From contig VHZZ01000388.1 in assembly GCA_009801015.1 (NCBI GenBank), positions 8,497-52,741 of the forward strand: a stretch of DNA of 44,245 nucleotides, in the 5' to 3' direction. Positions 9,434 through 22,309 of the stretch are shown here, piece after piece. The stretch's first letter is position 1. Each line of letters opens with the position of its first letter. Both the position numbers and the translations under genes were made by a program. This stretch comes from Silene noctiflora. Taxonomy: Eukaryota > Streptophyta > Magnoliopsida > Caryophyllales > Caryophyllaceae. The notes under the pieces were generated by a model, which saw nothing but the letters and a program-made list of their open reading frames with translations, was not told the origin of the DNA and searched no databases.

Positions 9434-12350
9434 GAGAAAGAGAGAGAAAGATACTAAGGAAGGATGGCTTGTGAGTTGTCTTTGTAGTATTTGTAATCGT
9501 TGCACTTAAAGGCTATGCATGTGAAAGTAAGGATGGGAGGAGGGGAATCTACTCTTATGTTTATATTATTGCAACATTAGTCTAACTGTAGCTAACACGT
9601 TGAGAATGCCTTTAAAGCTCAAAATGCCAATACAATGAGAAAAGCCAGCCTAAACCTAATTTAGAGTATTCAATTATGGAGTAATATTTACAAACATTAC
9701 ACCAATGTTTCAATAGTTTGACAATAGTTACGTGAGATACCACATCATAGTCATAAGAAGGAAAGAAAACTCATAAAAATAATTGTTATTGATAATCGTT
9801 CGTGATCCTTCGATACAATGAGTCGATCATATATATAGAACCAAAGACTCTAGCCTAGAATATAATCTAGAATATTCTAAATATTCTATAATATCTCATT
9901 TCTTCTATATGACATATTAGGATATGTCATATTCCTAAATTAGGATATGTCGATATCTAACATATTCCAACAGTAGCCTAACCAAAAGGGTGATTTATAA
10001 GGTCACAACAAATATGGAGTACATATTTCAAGGAGGATGTTTTTGGTAGAAGTATTTGGATCTTGGGGAGGAAATTATGATTTTGAAAAGAAAAAAAAAC
10101 AGTGGGTTAGAGATGACAATATTGTGATTTGAGATAAGATGAGATCGTGAGAGAGAACTAGTAGTGTTTGTGAAAACTGCTGAAAATATCGACACTCTTC
10201 TACTAATTGCAATATTCAATACGATTAACCGTATGAATACAAAACTTATATAAGATGCATTTAATCAAATTAGTTAAAATCGTAATCAAAAACCGATTGT
10301 CTGAAACCGTGACTTACTTGGAATCAATATGTATAAAACTATTTCTTGAAGACTCAGTACTCATAGAACCAACTACATGCAATCAATCTTGTGGGGGGTG
10401 GGCATCATTGCATCAACAACAGTCAACAATGTCCAAAAGATGTACGTCAAGTGGGATATGGTATAGAACTATAGAAGTATTTGTAAAAGAGTTGTTGATT
10501 AATAGAGGTATGTCGTATCCAAAATGGAATTCCAGATAGGATTAAGAGGTTTGTTTATAGAAGTTTTTGTTGGTTTCCGTAACAACTTTTAGTGAAAGGA
10601 GGAGGTCATTATTATAGTATTATATGTAAAAATGACACTTTTTTGAATCAACCACTCCATGGAAAAGCAGTGTCTAATTTCAACCTCCACATGCAAAGGT
10701 GAAAGGTCTGCCCTCCTTTTTAACTAATCCTCAAACATCATTTTATGACTAATTATATTTCACACGCATACAATAGACATACCATTTGGCAACATATCAA
10801 ACTTCACTATAAAATCTCAAATGAATTGGGTCAAGGCAAAAGATGAAACAGTAGAAAAGAGGCAAGTATCTTATTAGAGTGTATCATCATTTCCATAAAG
10901 ATTCCTCCTCCCCTTTTATATAAAAGACTGATAGGAAAACCATTTCTTTCATTCATGTGTAGTAAACACCCTAATAATACCACTCGATAACGTATCGTCA
11001 TTTCCATAGAGACCCTTCCTCCCCTTTTATATCGTATTTTACATATTATATCAGTGGGACAATGGTTCAAGTCGTGCTAAGTGCTAACTAGACATCCTTA
11101 TCATAATCAATACTCCGAAACAATTAAGTTATAGGCAAATGCCTACACTTTATTTATCCATGACAAGGGAAAAGCTCAAGACCACAAACTCCACAAGTAT
11201 AATATTCTACTTTAGTTACTTTGTTTTCCTTGAACAGTCTCTGGAGTTGTCCTCTTCTTATTGTTGCCTCTTCAAAAACAAGATTCCAAATTTCTCCATG
11301 ACAACTATTAATTCATCTAGCTTCCTTAATTTTTTTTTATCAATGAAGTATCTTATTAGAGTGTATCCAGTTTACCCACTCTATTAACATTCCTAACGCC
11401 TCCAGTTTAAAAAGCTCAGTCGATGACCACATTTAGATGAACTGCCAAGTTCGGACAAAATGGGGGAACACTAATAAACATACCTTCAAAAGGAAAATGG
11501 AATAACGTCAACATGATGTTTCCTACGGAGTATTTCAAAAGCTCCCTCGCAATGTCAAAAATCACGGGTGTCCCTCCACTTCATGAGTTCCCAATGTAGA
11601 AAAGTGTAACCTGCATGGCTATACTATTGATTTTGTTAGCATCCATCCTAATATTTTTTAATCATTTTGCTAATGTTGCAGGCTTGCAGCTATAATAGTA
11701 TATACTTGAAACATACAAAAATATCATGGATCTTACCTTTAATTTATTCTGATATATTTGAACGACATGAAAAGCCCGTCGAAAGTTCACCCCGTGATCA
11801 CCTCCGGACTCAGGTACCTAGTCCAACTACTTGCTAGTTGCTACTATGGAAATAAAGCTATACAAATATTACGTTGACATCACCATTCTGAAAATCAGCA
11901 GCATCACATTAGCCAATGACCATGAGCAAACGATTTCCTGAGCATATGAAACATTCTCCTTTGCTTACTCAAAATCACAAGTCGAAACAATGGACACAAT
12001 TTACATTCCAAATTTCTGTACACTCATGGAAGTAAACCCTAAAAATGAAAATGCAGAAATTATCTCACTAAAACAATAATCTCAGACTCTAGCGACGTAT
12101 CTGAGAGTCCAAGACCTCTTCCTAGGACAACCAGTAATCTGTGTCAAGAATAGTTTCCCTAGAGCGATCTCCCAAGGCATTGTTGTTATATGTCGTCTCA
12201 TTCATACACTCATTCCAGTAGCTCTTTGCTTTAACGTCATCAGTGCAGCTATGATACTGACCAGCTTACAAGTCCTTTTCCGTGCCTTACGCCTCATTCA
12301 AATATTTGCCATCGGGTTTGCATCATTCAAAACACCATTTCTTTATAAAT
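9434..12350. other. intergenic, no gene seen
   Basis: Lies between two minus-strand genes: the left part is the promoter of the gene at 6140-9152, the right end the 3' flank of the gene at 12351-19219. Short open frames occur (for example 10255-10539 and 11139-11387) but show no domain, start context or repeat support. Local direct repeats lie at 10864-11368. Confidence 0.6.
10864..11368 (+). repeat. two families of short direct repeats
   Basis: A 22-bp block beginning AAGTATCTTATTAGAG is identical at 10864-10885 and 11347-11368. A second, overlapping 41-bp block (10881-10921) is repeated with about five changes at 10992-11032; both copies end CCCCTTTTATAT. No inverted ends are visible, so a known transposon class cannot be assigned. 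Confidence 0.7.
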
Positions 12351-15300
12351 CTAATCACTGTCCTTTAGATCTTCCTCACCTTGCCAAACTTTCTTCCGTT
12401 GACTGATAACCAACAAGGAGGCTTGCTGAAAACCACCATCGAAATATATTCAGAAAAATAACCAAATAATCCACAAACGTTGAACAAAACCTTTTGCATC
12501 ACTTGAGTCACGGAGTGGCCAAGCAAGACATTTATGAAAAAGCAAACAATACTCTACTTTCAAACTAATAATATGAGGTGAATATATGGCCCGTCAAAAT
12601 GTACAAGCCATGAAACCATACCACATAATGTTTGCATGTGCATGCTGATCGCAAAGAATCCATTTAACATTAGGTAAATACGGAGCAATTGAAAGGAATA
12701 GTCTTGCGAAAACCGACCTTTGTACCAGCTACAACAAACCCATTACAAGGATGTGCAGCACATGCAGCAACATCTTCCGATAGAGGAACAAATCCATTTT
12801 GCCTTGAGCTCTTCAGCATATCCTCACTGAACCAGAATAAACTATCAGGGACTCCAGGTACGTCATAATTTCCCGAGTGCATAACAAATGATCAAATACA
12901 ACAAGCAATTTCACCTAAAGTCCACATGACAGGGAGAACGTGCATCAGGATAGAAATCCAAAAGATGTATCCCTTTGTCTGTCGATGACCCAACCACATA
13001 TATCTGCTCAAACAACAATAGTATTATAGTTGATACAAAAATTAGAAAGCATCACTGGTTAAACAGTAAGATAAATCACAGCTTGGAACTGTGTCCACTA
13101 ACACATCCACAATTATCCTAAAAAATAAGAACTCACTGAGCTTGTAGAAAGCCAGGCAGGTTTTCTTAGATAGGAAAAATTAGAAGAGGTGAGCGAGCTA
13201 TCCCTGTAATCCCATAATGAATACAAATCAGTGAACGAGTAATACGCCGAGCTCGTGTACCTTACAAAGTTACAATGCACCAAAAATAAGGAGAATACTT
13301 ACAACCAAGCTGGTGGGGGGCAATGGATATGTGTCACTTCTAAGCTACGGATGTCGAGCATGCCAGACCTGCAATACACAAAACATTATATCAATGAAAA
13401 GGAAAATGGAGGGTTGTAGCTAATGACATGTCAAATTTATTCATGAACAACGAGTAATAAATGAGAAACTGGGGTGAATATTAGGCTGGTACATCATATA
13501 ACATTGGGATTACTATAGTTGTGCCTACCAGGGCAATGTGGAAAATCAACTAATATGCACAATAAGGATCCATGGGGAGAAACAACTGTACATCAATAAA
13601 GCTTTTACGTGACAAGTTAAAAACTTACCAGCCATCTTCGAGATGGAAGGCCAAGGAGTAGGCACAAGAAGGATCCAAACTGATAGAATGTATATCCTTT
13701 GGAACAATATCTGACTGAGCCTGTAAATTATTTTAAGCTTTAATGCACAAGAATTGGATGGACTCGAATTTTCCAAAAGACGCCAATTTATTATGCAGTC
13801 CTCCTACTTCAGCTTCGACAGAGCATTATAATTGCACAAAACCACAACATGAGCAGACCAGCCTCTAAGACTAATGCAAACTTTTCAACGAATAGACTGA
13901 TAACATACTAAAAACAGCCCATCACGCAAAGATGAAAAGGTGTAAAATGTGAAGTGCTTTTTTCTGTCGAGTGGGGGATGAGGACAGGTAACAGAGTTGC
14001 GTACCTTTAGTGACTCAATTTTCTCCAGCATCATCGATAACTTCAGGGATGCCAAAGGTGGATGATACGCCTATATAGAAACACCAGATATAGCAAAAAT
14101 GAGTAGGCAAAACTGACCGTGTATTTCTCAATCTACCCAAAAGGTGTCCGGAAAGGGCGAGACTAATAAAGGTAGTCATCGTCCTGCATAATATAAGGCT
14201 ACAGAGCTACACGGGTTTGATAACGAAAAAGAGCTGCTTTCGCAGAAGCATCCCTTTTGCAAATATCTTGTAATATAACTAGGTTCATGCATCAAATCTG
14301 GTCTAGTTTTTACTAGACCAGAATTCAGGTCCCAATGTGCCTGGCGTAAGAGGAATGTCGATAAATAAATTTTGTTCAACCTCTTTATGGCTCTGAAATG
14401 CAGCAGATGCTCTTCCACCGCGAAGATCCCACATGTGTATAATTCCCTGATTACCAGCTCCATAAACAATCTGAAATCAGTAAAAGTGTACCCCGGTATC
14501 AGAATAATCTACAACTAGTATAGAAGCAGGCGCTCCTTAGAATTAAACTCATTCAAATTGAATTTACTTCAGCTGACAATATAATCCATCCTCTTTACAG
14601 TTTTTTCCCCATATTCCATTTAAAATTTTTTTTACAGTTTTCTTCCCATTTGAGAACTTTCTATTTTGGTCTAATACTTATCCCAACTGTTTTCACCCCT
14701 ATTTACCTATTTAGCCACTACTTACATTGTACTAATATTATACAGTACTCCGTTTCTCACTTAATTTATTGTACTTTTCCACTTGCTTTGTACTGTATAA
14801 TTATTATTATTATTATACTGCAATTCTTAAGAGTTGTATCATATTGAAAAGGACATACACGATGAATGGGAGGGCATCTGTTTTGGCATTTTACTTAAAA
14901 TATCAATGTATATAGTTCATACTATATACGTCCTCCAATTCTATATGATGTTCCACATTTTCTTAAATGGAAAATTCAGAATGAACTTTCACTTTCCTTT
15001 TTTGTATAAAACTTATGGACTTATGGTTCTTAGGACTTATGACCTCACAATCTTTCTCTACTTTCATTTCCCTCCAGATGTTATTTTACTTGTTGGTTTA
15101 TGTGCATTATCAGTGTGGAACATCATTTAGATGTGAAGGGAGTATTACAGAGTATCTACAATTGTTCAAAGACTAAATCAATAATTACAAATCTGAAATG
15201 CAATTTGGAAGGATAAAGAAGACACGTTAAAAGGTATTGAGGAATCTTCCCATGCTGAGTGTGTTGACAAGTGTCCCAATGACTTTCTAATCCCTACTTC

Positions 15301-18300
15301 CCAAGTAATTCTTATCATATGCATAATTGTAAGTGTTTACAGTGACACGTGAAGGAGGTAAGAGTGATACTTGGTGGAGCTTGGGCACAACAAGCATGCA
15401 GACAATATATTGAAAAGAGATTCTTCTTAAAAGGAGTAACAAAAAGAGCTGTCGTCCATTTTCTTGATGCAATTCACTAAAAGGGTTTGAAAGAACCTGA
15501 TTTTCAATATTCAGTTCTATACTGTTCAGAGCATTGTAGGAATTGGTTGTCAGCTCAACTGATGGAAAGGGGCCTCTTCTTCTATCCCATAAATTGATTG
15601 AGCCATAGGTGTCAGAAGCAAAAATTCTGTTGACATCATGCAGAAGCAAGTTGAAGCAGTCAGTTGAGCAAAATGTCTTTCATTTATCATTGAGAAATTC
15701 ATATAAGGGGATGTAGGGAGTGCAACTGTGTAACACTCAAACCTACAGCAAACCTTGCAGAAACAATGTGGTAGCTCCGGCGCCAGAATAAAGTCTCACT
15801 ATCTCACCATTTGGAACAAGACGGTAAAGATAGTAGGGTCGTGTGACAATGTTACAGTCTTAACCCTTATAGAAAGATGCTTAGTAACACCCCCCAACCC
15901 CCCTCCCTTTTCGAGGAAAAAAAAAAAAACTAAATTGGAATGGAAAATAAAGTATAAAGCCATACATGGGGGCGCGAGAAAGGAGATGAGGTCAACACAA
16001 AAGAGAGGGGAGAGTATATATGTTAGATCAGCCATGCATAAACCCACCTGGAGTCATCAGATGATGTAAAAGCTACATCTGACAGACCCTTGTGAACATC
16101 AACCCCATGGATTGTCAAAGCAGGCTTCTTTCTCAACACCTGCAGAAAGCGAGACAGTAGCATTATAGGACATAGCCATAGGTCAGTCAGCAGTACAGTA
16201 AAACCGTGACAAGGAGTCAGGGACCACCGTAACAAGTTTTCTGGTCCGACTTGAAAGACTTGTACACAACAAACATGATAATTATTTTCTGTGCCTCTCA
16301 GATCTATTCGTATCTCTTCGCTATGATTACTCTATCCAGACTTGCTGTTGCACTAAATCTAAGCATCAATTAATTCTATGGATCTTTATCAGTAACTAAA
16401 ACAAACGATAAATAGCATTGTTTGTAAGATTACACTAGTCAAACAAAACAAAGGACATGACTGTATTCATTGCCTTTGCCTACAGTATGAGCAGTGATCA
16501 ACTAAACATCCTGTATACTCCCTCTTTTCAAATTCATACACGCAACAAATTCAAAATCCCTCTCACAAAAAATGGACCCAAGGTGTTTGACTTTGAAGGG
16601 AGGGAGTAGTATTTACAGGAATGCTTAAAATAAAGGGATGAGAACTCAACTCACTTCAACAGGTTTTGAAGAGACATAACCAATGTCATAAATAAAAATT
16701 TCACTGCTCTTCATTGATGTGCAAGCAACCTGAAGGAGCATCATGTTGGTCAAGTCAAAAGCATAGAATGAAGAGCTCCGATTTCACAAAAACATAAATG
16801 TATGACACATTGACACCAAACAGCAGAATAACTAAATACTATAGTAAGAATCCCTTCAAAATCCTAGCTTCTTGTCTAACACTTTGTAGGTGACTTGGTG
16901 AGCTATTAAGCAACTTTCGTGATCGGAAATTCAAACTATTAAAGAATTATTAGTACAACACAAGTGCACGACAGCCATAAAGTCAAGTCTCCAAGTTTAC
17001 GAGTGCACATAAGCAATTTTGTCCGGACGTTCAAGATGTATAACAATCTGGAGTCCGAAAAAAGCTTCCGTGAAACATACCATATGTCAGCTAAGTATTT
17101 ATCTAACGCATTTATAAAGTAGGGGACTAAAGTTATAAACCTCATCTTGATTTGAAGGATTCCATCGAACAGAATCAAGTTGCCTGCGAGTAGGAATGTG
17201 CAAAAGATGTTTTGCCTCATCCTCATTGAACCCTGTAGTAAAGGTAATTGAACGTCTTGCATAAAAAGAGGTATCTAAACAGAGCTAGACAGTGTCATTT
17301 TGTATTCAATATTTCAATCAAACTGAGTGGGAGGCAAGAATCTTACAGGGTGATATTACATTACTTTGGCAATATAGAGATTCAAAATCATGTACCATTA
17401 AACACCCAGATCTTGTCACTGATGCTAAGTATATTCCCTGCAATAAAACATGACAACATAAAGGGCAAGTGCTTCAAAGGGCTATAGGAAACTTGAAAAC
17501 AAGAGATAAGTATCAGCTAGTAAACGGCCGGAAAAAAATCAATAATAAAGATTTCGCTGCCATGTAATTTGGAGAGATCAGACAAAGATGTCCAAATGAA
17601 TACAAACTTCAATCATAGGTTAAACTAAACACTTCATGACACACGAGATTATTGCAGCTGTGCAAGCCAATCTACCATTTTAAATCCATCCAATAACCAA
17701 AAGTCCAAAAGCAACTGATCAACAAGGTTAGACACAAAATGCTACAAACCCAAATACATCCAAACTCATCAAAGCTGCTCTCAAGAGCACATGTAAAAGC
17801 CGAAATCTTACAAAATTTCAATTTTCTAAAAGGCTTCATAGCATGGTTCTATATTTATCTCATTTGAGAAGCAATGGTAATAGCTTACATAAGCATAATT
17901 TAAGTCAGAGATTATTTGCAAGAGAGCTGGACCGTTATGGAAGGTTAAACATAAAGCCACAAAAGGGAACCGCAAGTATCGCTTTCAGAAAAAAGACTCC
18001 TCATAAAAACCAGAGAGACAATGCAAAAATGAACAAAAATTAACCTGTTTGTCAAAGTCCAGTGCTGAAACTCCATGCCTGGAAGAGAGAGAATATAAAG
18101 AAATCAGGGGAGAAAAGCAAAAACAATTCCAAGAATTGGTAGCTAATTACGAAACAGGAGGCAGATTAGACCATTAAAGTAACCATATTACACACTCTCA
18201 TTTATTACTACTGTCGATTGGTTGACCTGCTTAAATTCATAAGTAGGAATAAACCAATATCATCTCCAAAATCCATATACTGAAATTACAGTGCACGTAT

Positions 18301-19219
18301 TTCTTGAAGATATCCAGCACTCACAAGCCAACTGAGATTGTTGGTGAGCCTATGTCTACCAACAAGGAATTCAATGAAATGCTTTTCAGATACCATAAGT
18401 ATGTGCAATAGCCAACACCTTTATCAATGAGATAGTTGCGGACAAACCTTCTAAAGGAACCCTCAACATCCAAGCCAGCAAATGACATAACTCGGTCTCT
18501 CTGCATATAATAAAATCGTAGGTTTGATTAGCAGCCCTTTCAGTTCATCACAGCGGAGATCATATATATTACGGAATAGCTGAATGATTACAGTAGCAAA
18601 CTGAAATATTAATACAGAAGCAGCAATCAACTTATAACCTATTTACAAGTAAAACAATTCAGCGAAAACAACTGAGACTCCTGAGCCTTAGGTTACATGT
18701 ATTGTTTCTCGGTAGCTCATTCTATTCCTAAGTGCATCAGAATCGAATATGTACTCTTCAATTTTGTACTTGAAACATAAACAATGGAGAAGCACATTAA
18801 AGAAATGAGATATAAGTGAGTGAAGGGAGTTAAATGTGGACATACATGGGTTGGGCATGGAACGCCGTCAGCATGATACAGATGAGGAAACACGCCGATC
18901 TTTCAAGCAACATTTACAAATAATCAAGGGGTTATACGAAGGAAAGAAGAGAAATGAGAGTGTGACAAATGTACAGATAGCAAACCTCGGCATAGGATTG
19001 AAGCAATAAGACGCACAAATCACGACGATACTTGGATTCAATGCGGCCATTTACTTGAATAGCCGCCCTCTTCCACCGAGGCCTTCTGTGTATTCATCTT
19101 GCTTCACTCAATTATTCAACTCTAAAACATGAATCAGAAAAAAAAAAGTGCAGGAATTACCTGGGAATAGAGTTAGGGTTTGGTTGAGATGTTTCAGTTT
19201 GAACAACGTATTTCTCCAT
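12351..19219 (-). CDS. WD40-repeat protein, 18 exons, possible CUL4-DDB1 receptor
   Basis: Exons: 19161-19219, 18986-19085, 18846-18899, 18394-18500, 18045-18078, 17347-17437, 17141-17232, 16655-16729, 16048-16139, 15497-15626, 14381-14470, 14005-14070, 13629-13720, 13303-13368, 13137-13164, 12915-13003, 12718-12826, 12351-12425. Together they form one uninterrupted 482-aa frame with GT-AG borders and matching phases. A basic N-terminus (RRPRWKRAAIQVNGRIESKY) precedes WD-type blades: HGVSALDFDKQGIYLASVT, LDSVRWNPSNQDEVACTS, IFASDTYGSINLWDRRR, IVYGAGNQGIIHMWDLR and YVVGSSTDKGIHLLDF. Two blades end in WDxR, the core of the DWD box used by DDB1-CUL4 substrate receptors, so a ubiquitin-ligase role is possible but inferred. 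The 18394 donor (GTATCT) is the least certain border. I do not recognise the orthologue. Confidence 0.85.
14471..15496 (-). other. long AT-rich intron of the WD40 gene
   Basis: Separates the WDRRR blade exon from the WDLR blade exon. It contains an (ATT)n run near 14802-14815 and a lone AAGGGAGTA near 15137-15145 that may be a MITE end. No gene is seen inside it. Confidence 0.6.
16518..16606. mobile_element. Stowaway-type MITE in a WD40-gene intron
   Basis: 89 bp bounded by CTCCCTC and GAGGGAG-type ends (AGGGAGGGAG on the right) and flanked by TA on both sides. The inner inverted match is imperfect. It lies in the intron between exons 16048-16139 and 16655-16729. CTCCCTCCGT-like termini with TA target duplication are the hallmark of Stowaway (Tc1/mariner-derived) MITEs. 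Confidence 0.6.
19173..19181 (-). promoter_or_regulatory. telo-box within exon 1 of the WD40 gene
   Basis: AAACCCTAA on the minus strand (plus-strand TTAGGGTTT) falls inside the first coding exon, about 40 bp after the ATG. Telo-boxes near the start of plant genes go with expression in dividing cells and bind TRB-type factors. It also encodes residues, so it may be coincidence. Confidence 0.35.
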
Positions 19220-19340
19220 GACGCACTTTGTTCTCTGTCGAGGAACGTCTAAATTATAGGGTTCTTTTACAAAATTAACAAAATAGGTGAAAGTTGTGGA
19301 TTTAGATCGTTTGAGATAGTAATACACGGCTTTTAATGTG

Positions 19341-19349
19341 TTTCCCGCC
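19341..19349. promoter_or_regulatory. E2F-type site upstream of the WD40 gene
   Basis: TTTCCCGCC matches the E2F consensus TTTSSCGC and lies about 120 bp before the ATG at 19219. It suggests S-phase expression. The minus-strand frame reading through it from 19360 is in frame with the CDS, but it has no visible conservation, so I treat it as leader or promoter. Confidence 0.5.
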
Positions 19350-19691
19350 AATTTCCCCAAATAATCAGGGTTTTTACGCCAACAATTTAATTTTTTTGGG
19401 GGGAAATGAAGAGCTTATTTGTTAACACTTTATTTTATGGGATGTTATAGACAATAAGAGAATATCAAAAGCAGAACATAAAGACTAGATGAATTCATAG
19501 ATCTGGATATGAATTGGCAAATGAAGCTACAAATAGATGTGGATAAGCAAACAGGTAGTGCGTCTCATTTAATTGCTAAAAAGCTACATACACATAGGAT
19601 GCGATCGAATACATAAACCCTAGAAGAAACTGGAGCAAGAAGCTAGATTTGAATGCAACAAAGAGACTCTAGTTAAGAGAAGAGCAACAAA

Positions 19692-19715
19692 GTAGGTAGG
19701 TAGGTAGGTAGGTAG
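19692..19715. repeat. (GTAG)6 microsatellite
   Basis: Six perfect GTAG units in the 3' flank of the H3 gene, 32 bp past its stop codon. Confidence 0.9.
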
Positions 19716-19746
19716 ATACATTAGTAGTAATTAAAGCATAGTAAAT

Positions 19747-20163
<417 letters not shown>

Positions 20164-20252
20164 CTAACAGTAAGTAGTTTTCTTGTGATGATTTTGTAGG
20201 TGTGAGATTGAAGGTGTGAGATGTGTTGTGAGATGGTGGAGGGAGGTGTGTG

Positions 20253-20260
20253 TATTTATA
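20253..20260 (-). promoter_or_regulatory. TATA box of the H3.1 gene
   Basis: TATAAATA on the minus strand, 96 bp before the ATG, followed after about 30 bp by a region suitable for transcription start. Confidence 0.7.
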
Positions 20261-20409
20261 GGGCGGAATCATCGGGAAAATGGAGAGCGCTAAGTTTTGA
20301 ATTTTGCCAAAATTTGGGGGAAGGAATGGTGATGTGTTCTGGAGAGGGGATCGCATCCGTCGGATTAGGATGTTATCAACGGCTTTCCTTTCGTTTCATG
20401 GAAACCTCA

Positions 20410-20447
20410 CACGGATCGCTATCCGGAATGCTCTTTATCAACCAATA
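20410..20447. promoter_or_regulatory. degenerate histone octamer plus CCAAT element
   Basis: CACGGATCG at 20410-20418 differs by one base from the plant histone octamer CGCGGATC, and ACCAAT follows at 20441-20446. Plant histone type III elements pair an octamer with ACCAATCA at fixed spacing; here the spacing is longer and both parts are imperfect. They lie 250-290 bp before the H3.1 ATG. Confidence 0.4.
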
Positions 20448-20625
20448 CAAAAGCACTCATGTGTTTTTGTGGCTAGTTCCACTTTTCTTTGTGTTTTTGC
20501 TTTTGTGCTTTTTCCTTGGTTTTAACTCTTAGTTAGCGGCTTAGCGCTGACACGGATAAGGACATGAGTACGACACGTACACGTGATTAATATAATGTCT
20601 CTTGAAATTTGGAATATAAGACATA

Positions 20626-20821
20626 CTCCCTCCTATTTTCTTTGTTGTTCCCTTTTACTTTTTACACAAGAATTAAGTAAATTAATTTGGACCACACAAT
20701 ACACATGACCCCACATCAAATTGATTTTGGACCACACAAACTTGTCCAAAAAGAGAAAGAGGGAATAACACTCATATTGGACGGAAAAGGAAAGAGGAAC
20801 ATTAAAGGAAATAGGAGGGAG
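20626..20821. mobile_element. Stowaway-type MITE, 196 bp
   Basis: Left end CTCCCTCCTATTTTCTTTG and the reverse complement of the right end, CTCCCTCCTATTTCCTTTA, form a terminal inverted repeat of about 26 bp with few mismatches (both continue to GTTCC). TA flanks both sides. There is no coding capacity, and the sequence carries an internal repeat of TTTGGACCACACAA. Confidence 0.85.
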
Positions 20822-21287
20822 TATTATTTAAATTTAATAAAATATATGTTTTATAGTTATATAATTAATGTACTATTTTATTTTTGTAAGTGTATTTGAT
20901 ATTAAATTTAAATAATTAAAGATAAAATTTAACTCTGACTATACCTTATTCTCATATCTTACCCAAACCCGTTTTCTAATCAATTTCTTTGAGTCTTTGG
21001 ACATCTCATTCCTTGTTTATAGGTATCCGACGTGATATCTGACAAGGAACGACTGATTAGGAGAATTATTCGGGCTACCTGTACCTAATTGTACCTCCAA
21101 AAGGACTACACCATACCTACACCAATACGTTCACCGATCATGATATCCATTCCCATAAGGGCTAATGAGATTCCTGAAACATTTTTACCTTTCTAATGCA
21201 ATGCATATGGGAAATTCGGAATGCGAAGGAATCATTGGATTTGCTAGCTGATAAGAACTGCCTCGGTATAAAGAAGTTTTTGTGCGC

Positions 21288-21814
21288 TAGGTTGCACCTC
21301 CACATGATTGGTTTGTTCTTAATATTGATGGTGCATCAAAAGGTAATCCGGGAATGTCGGGTGCGAGAGGTATTTTCAGGGATACCGCAGGGAATATGGT
21401 CACAACTTTTACTGAAACATTGGGTTGGCAACAGTTACGAGAGCGGAGTTAATGGCTTTTAAACGTGGGCTGATGATTGTTAAAGAACGATTTCTCCCGA
21501 GGCTTATCATTCGAACGGATTATCAAGTAATCATTAATCTGTTAAAAGCAAAGGAGGAACTTCCGTCTGCTCATGCTCACCTTGTACAAATATGCAAATG
21601 CTTCCTTAACGATCATCCGTGGAAAATTGAGGTACATCATGTTTATAGAGAAGCAAATGCGTGTGCAAATTGGTTAGCAAATGTTGGCGTGAACCAGTCA
21701 CAACAACTAATTATTTGGGAGCCGGATGACATACCCAATAAGCTATTTTGTTTGATGCAGCAGGATATAGGCGGTGTTTCGTGGCCTAGACTTGTTCCTT
21801 TCTATGCCTTTTAG
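21288..21814 (+). pseudogene. LINE-type RNase H domain relic, frameshifted
   Basis: Frame 1 (about 21288-21425) reads PPHDWFVLNIDGASKGNPG and continues to TFTETLGW. The same domain resumes in another frame at about 21425 as ATVTRAELMAFKRGL, RTDYQVIINLL and VYREANACANWLANVG, ending at 21814. This is the RVT_3/RNase H-like domain at the C-terminus of plant non-LTR retrotransposons and of 'putative ribonuclease H protein' relics. The catalytic Asp (IDGAS), Glu (TRAEL) and Asp (RTDYQ) are still present, but Asn replaces the usual last Asp in NACADWLA. The frame break, and a TAG just upstream of PPHDW, show it is dead. No reverse transcriptase or endonuclease is visible upstream. Confidence 0.85.
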
Positions 21815-22309
21815 TTAGTTTGTTTGTGTTCTTTTTTTCTTTTTGGGTTTAACCCCGCTTCTCGTAACCAAAAAAATAAATAAGGCATACATACACAAAA
21901 TGCACTTGTTTGCTTTAATTGTTTCAGGTTTGGATAATATTCATATACGGGTCCCGTGTAATTTTTATTTGAACAATCTGGTTTATACCGATCAAAATAT
22001 ACGAGTTTTTACTCAAGTTAAGTTAAGGTTAAAATATGATCCAAATCAGCGTCTTTCTACAAATATTTATTTTCTTTATTTTATATTATAAATATTTGTT
22101 TATTCTTAATTTTATAATTATTTAGCTTAATACGGAGTATATGATATTGGTAAAATTATACAATTTTTATTTAATTTATCATTATCATGTCTCTATATAA
22201 AGTACTTACTAATTGTTACATGTTTATGACAAGGCCGAAGTGACTAGATTTAAATGATAATCATTTATTAATTATATGGTAAAATACTAAAATTATGCAA
22301 AACAAACTC
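21815..22309. other. intergenic, AT-rich, no gene seen
   Basis: Sequence just after the LINE relic; it may include its 3' tail but no clear poly(A) or target duplication is seen. The open frame 21843-22091 has no recognisable content. Confidence 0.5.

Noticed and set aside
10255..10539. 94-aa plus-strand frame
   Set aside because: No domain, no plausible splice partners and no repeat support; treated as chance.
14650..15130. Two hydrophobic plus-strand frames of 65 and 98 aa
   Set aside because: They lie in an AT-rich intron of the WD40 gene; T-rich DNA gives hydrophobic frames by chance.
18868..19050. Minus-strand frame beginning MAALNPSIVV as the start of the WD40 gene
   Set aside because: The other frame (RIESKYRRDLCVLLLQSYAE) joins exons on both sides in phase, and this one runs into the intron.
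21196..21462. 88-aa plus-strand frame over the RNase H relic
   Set aside because: It is the wrong frame for the recognisable RNase H residues.
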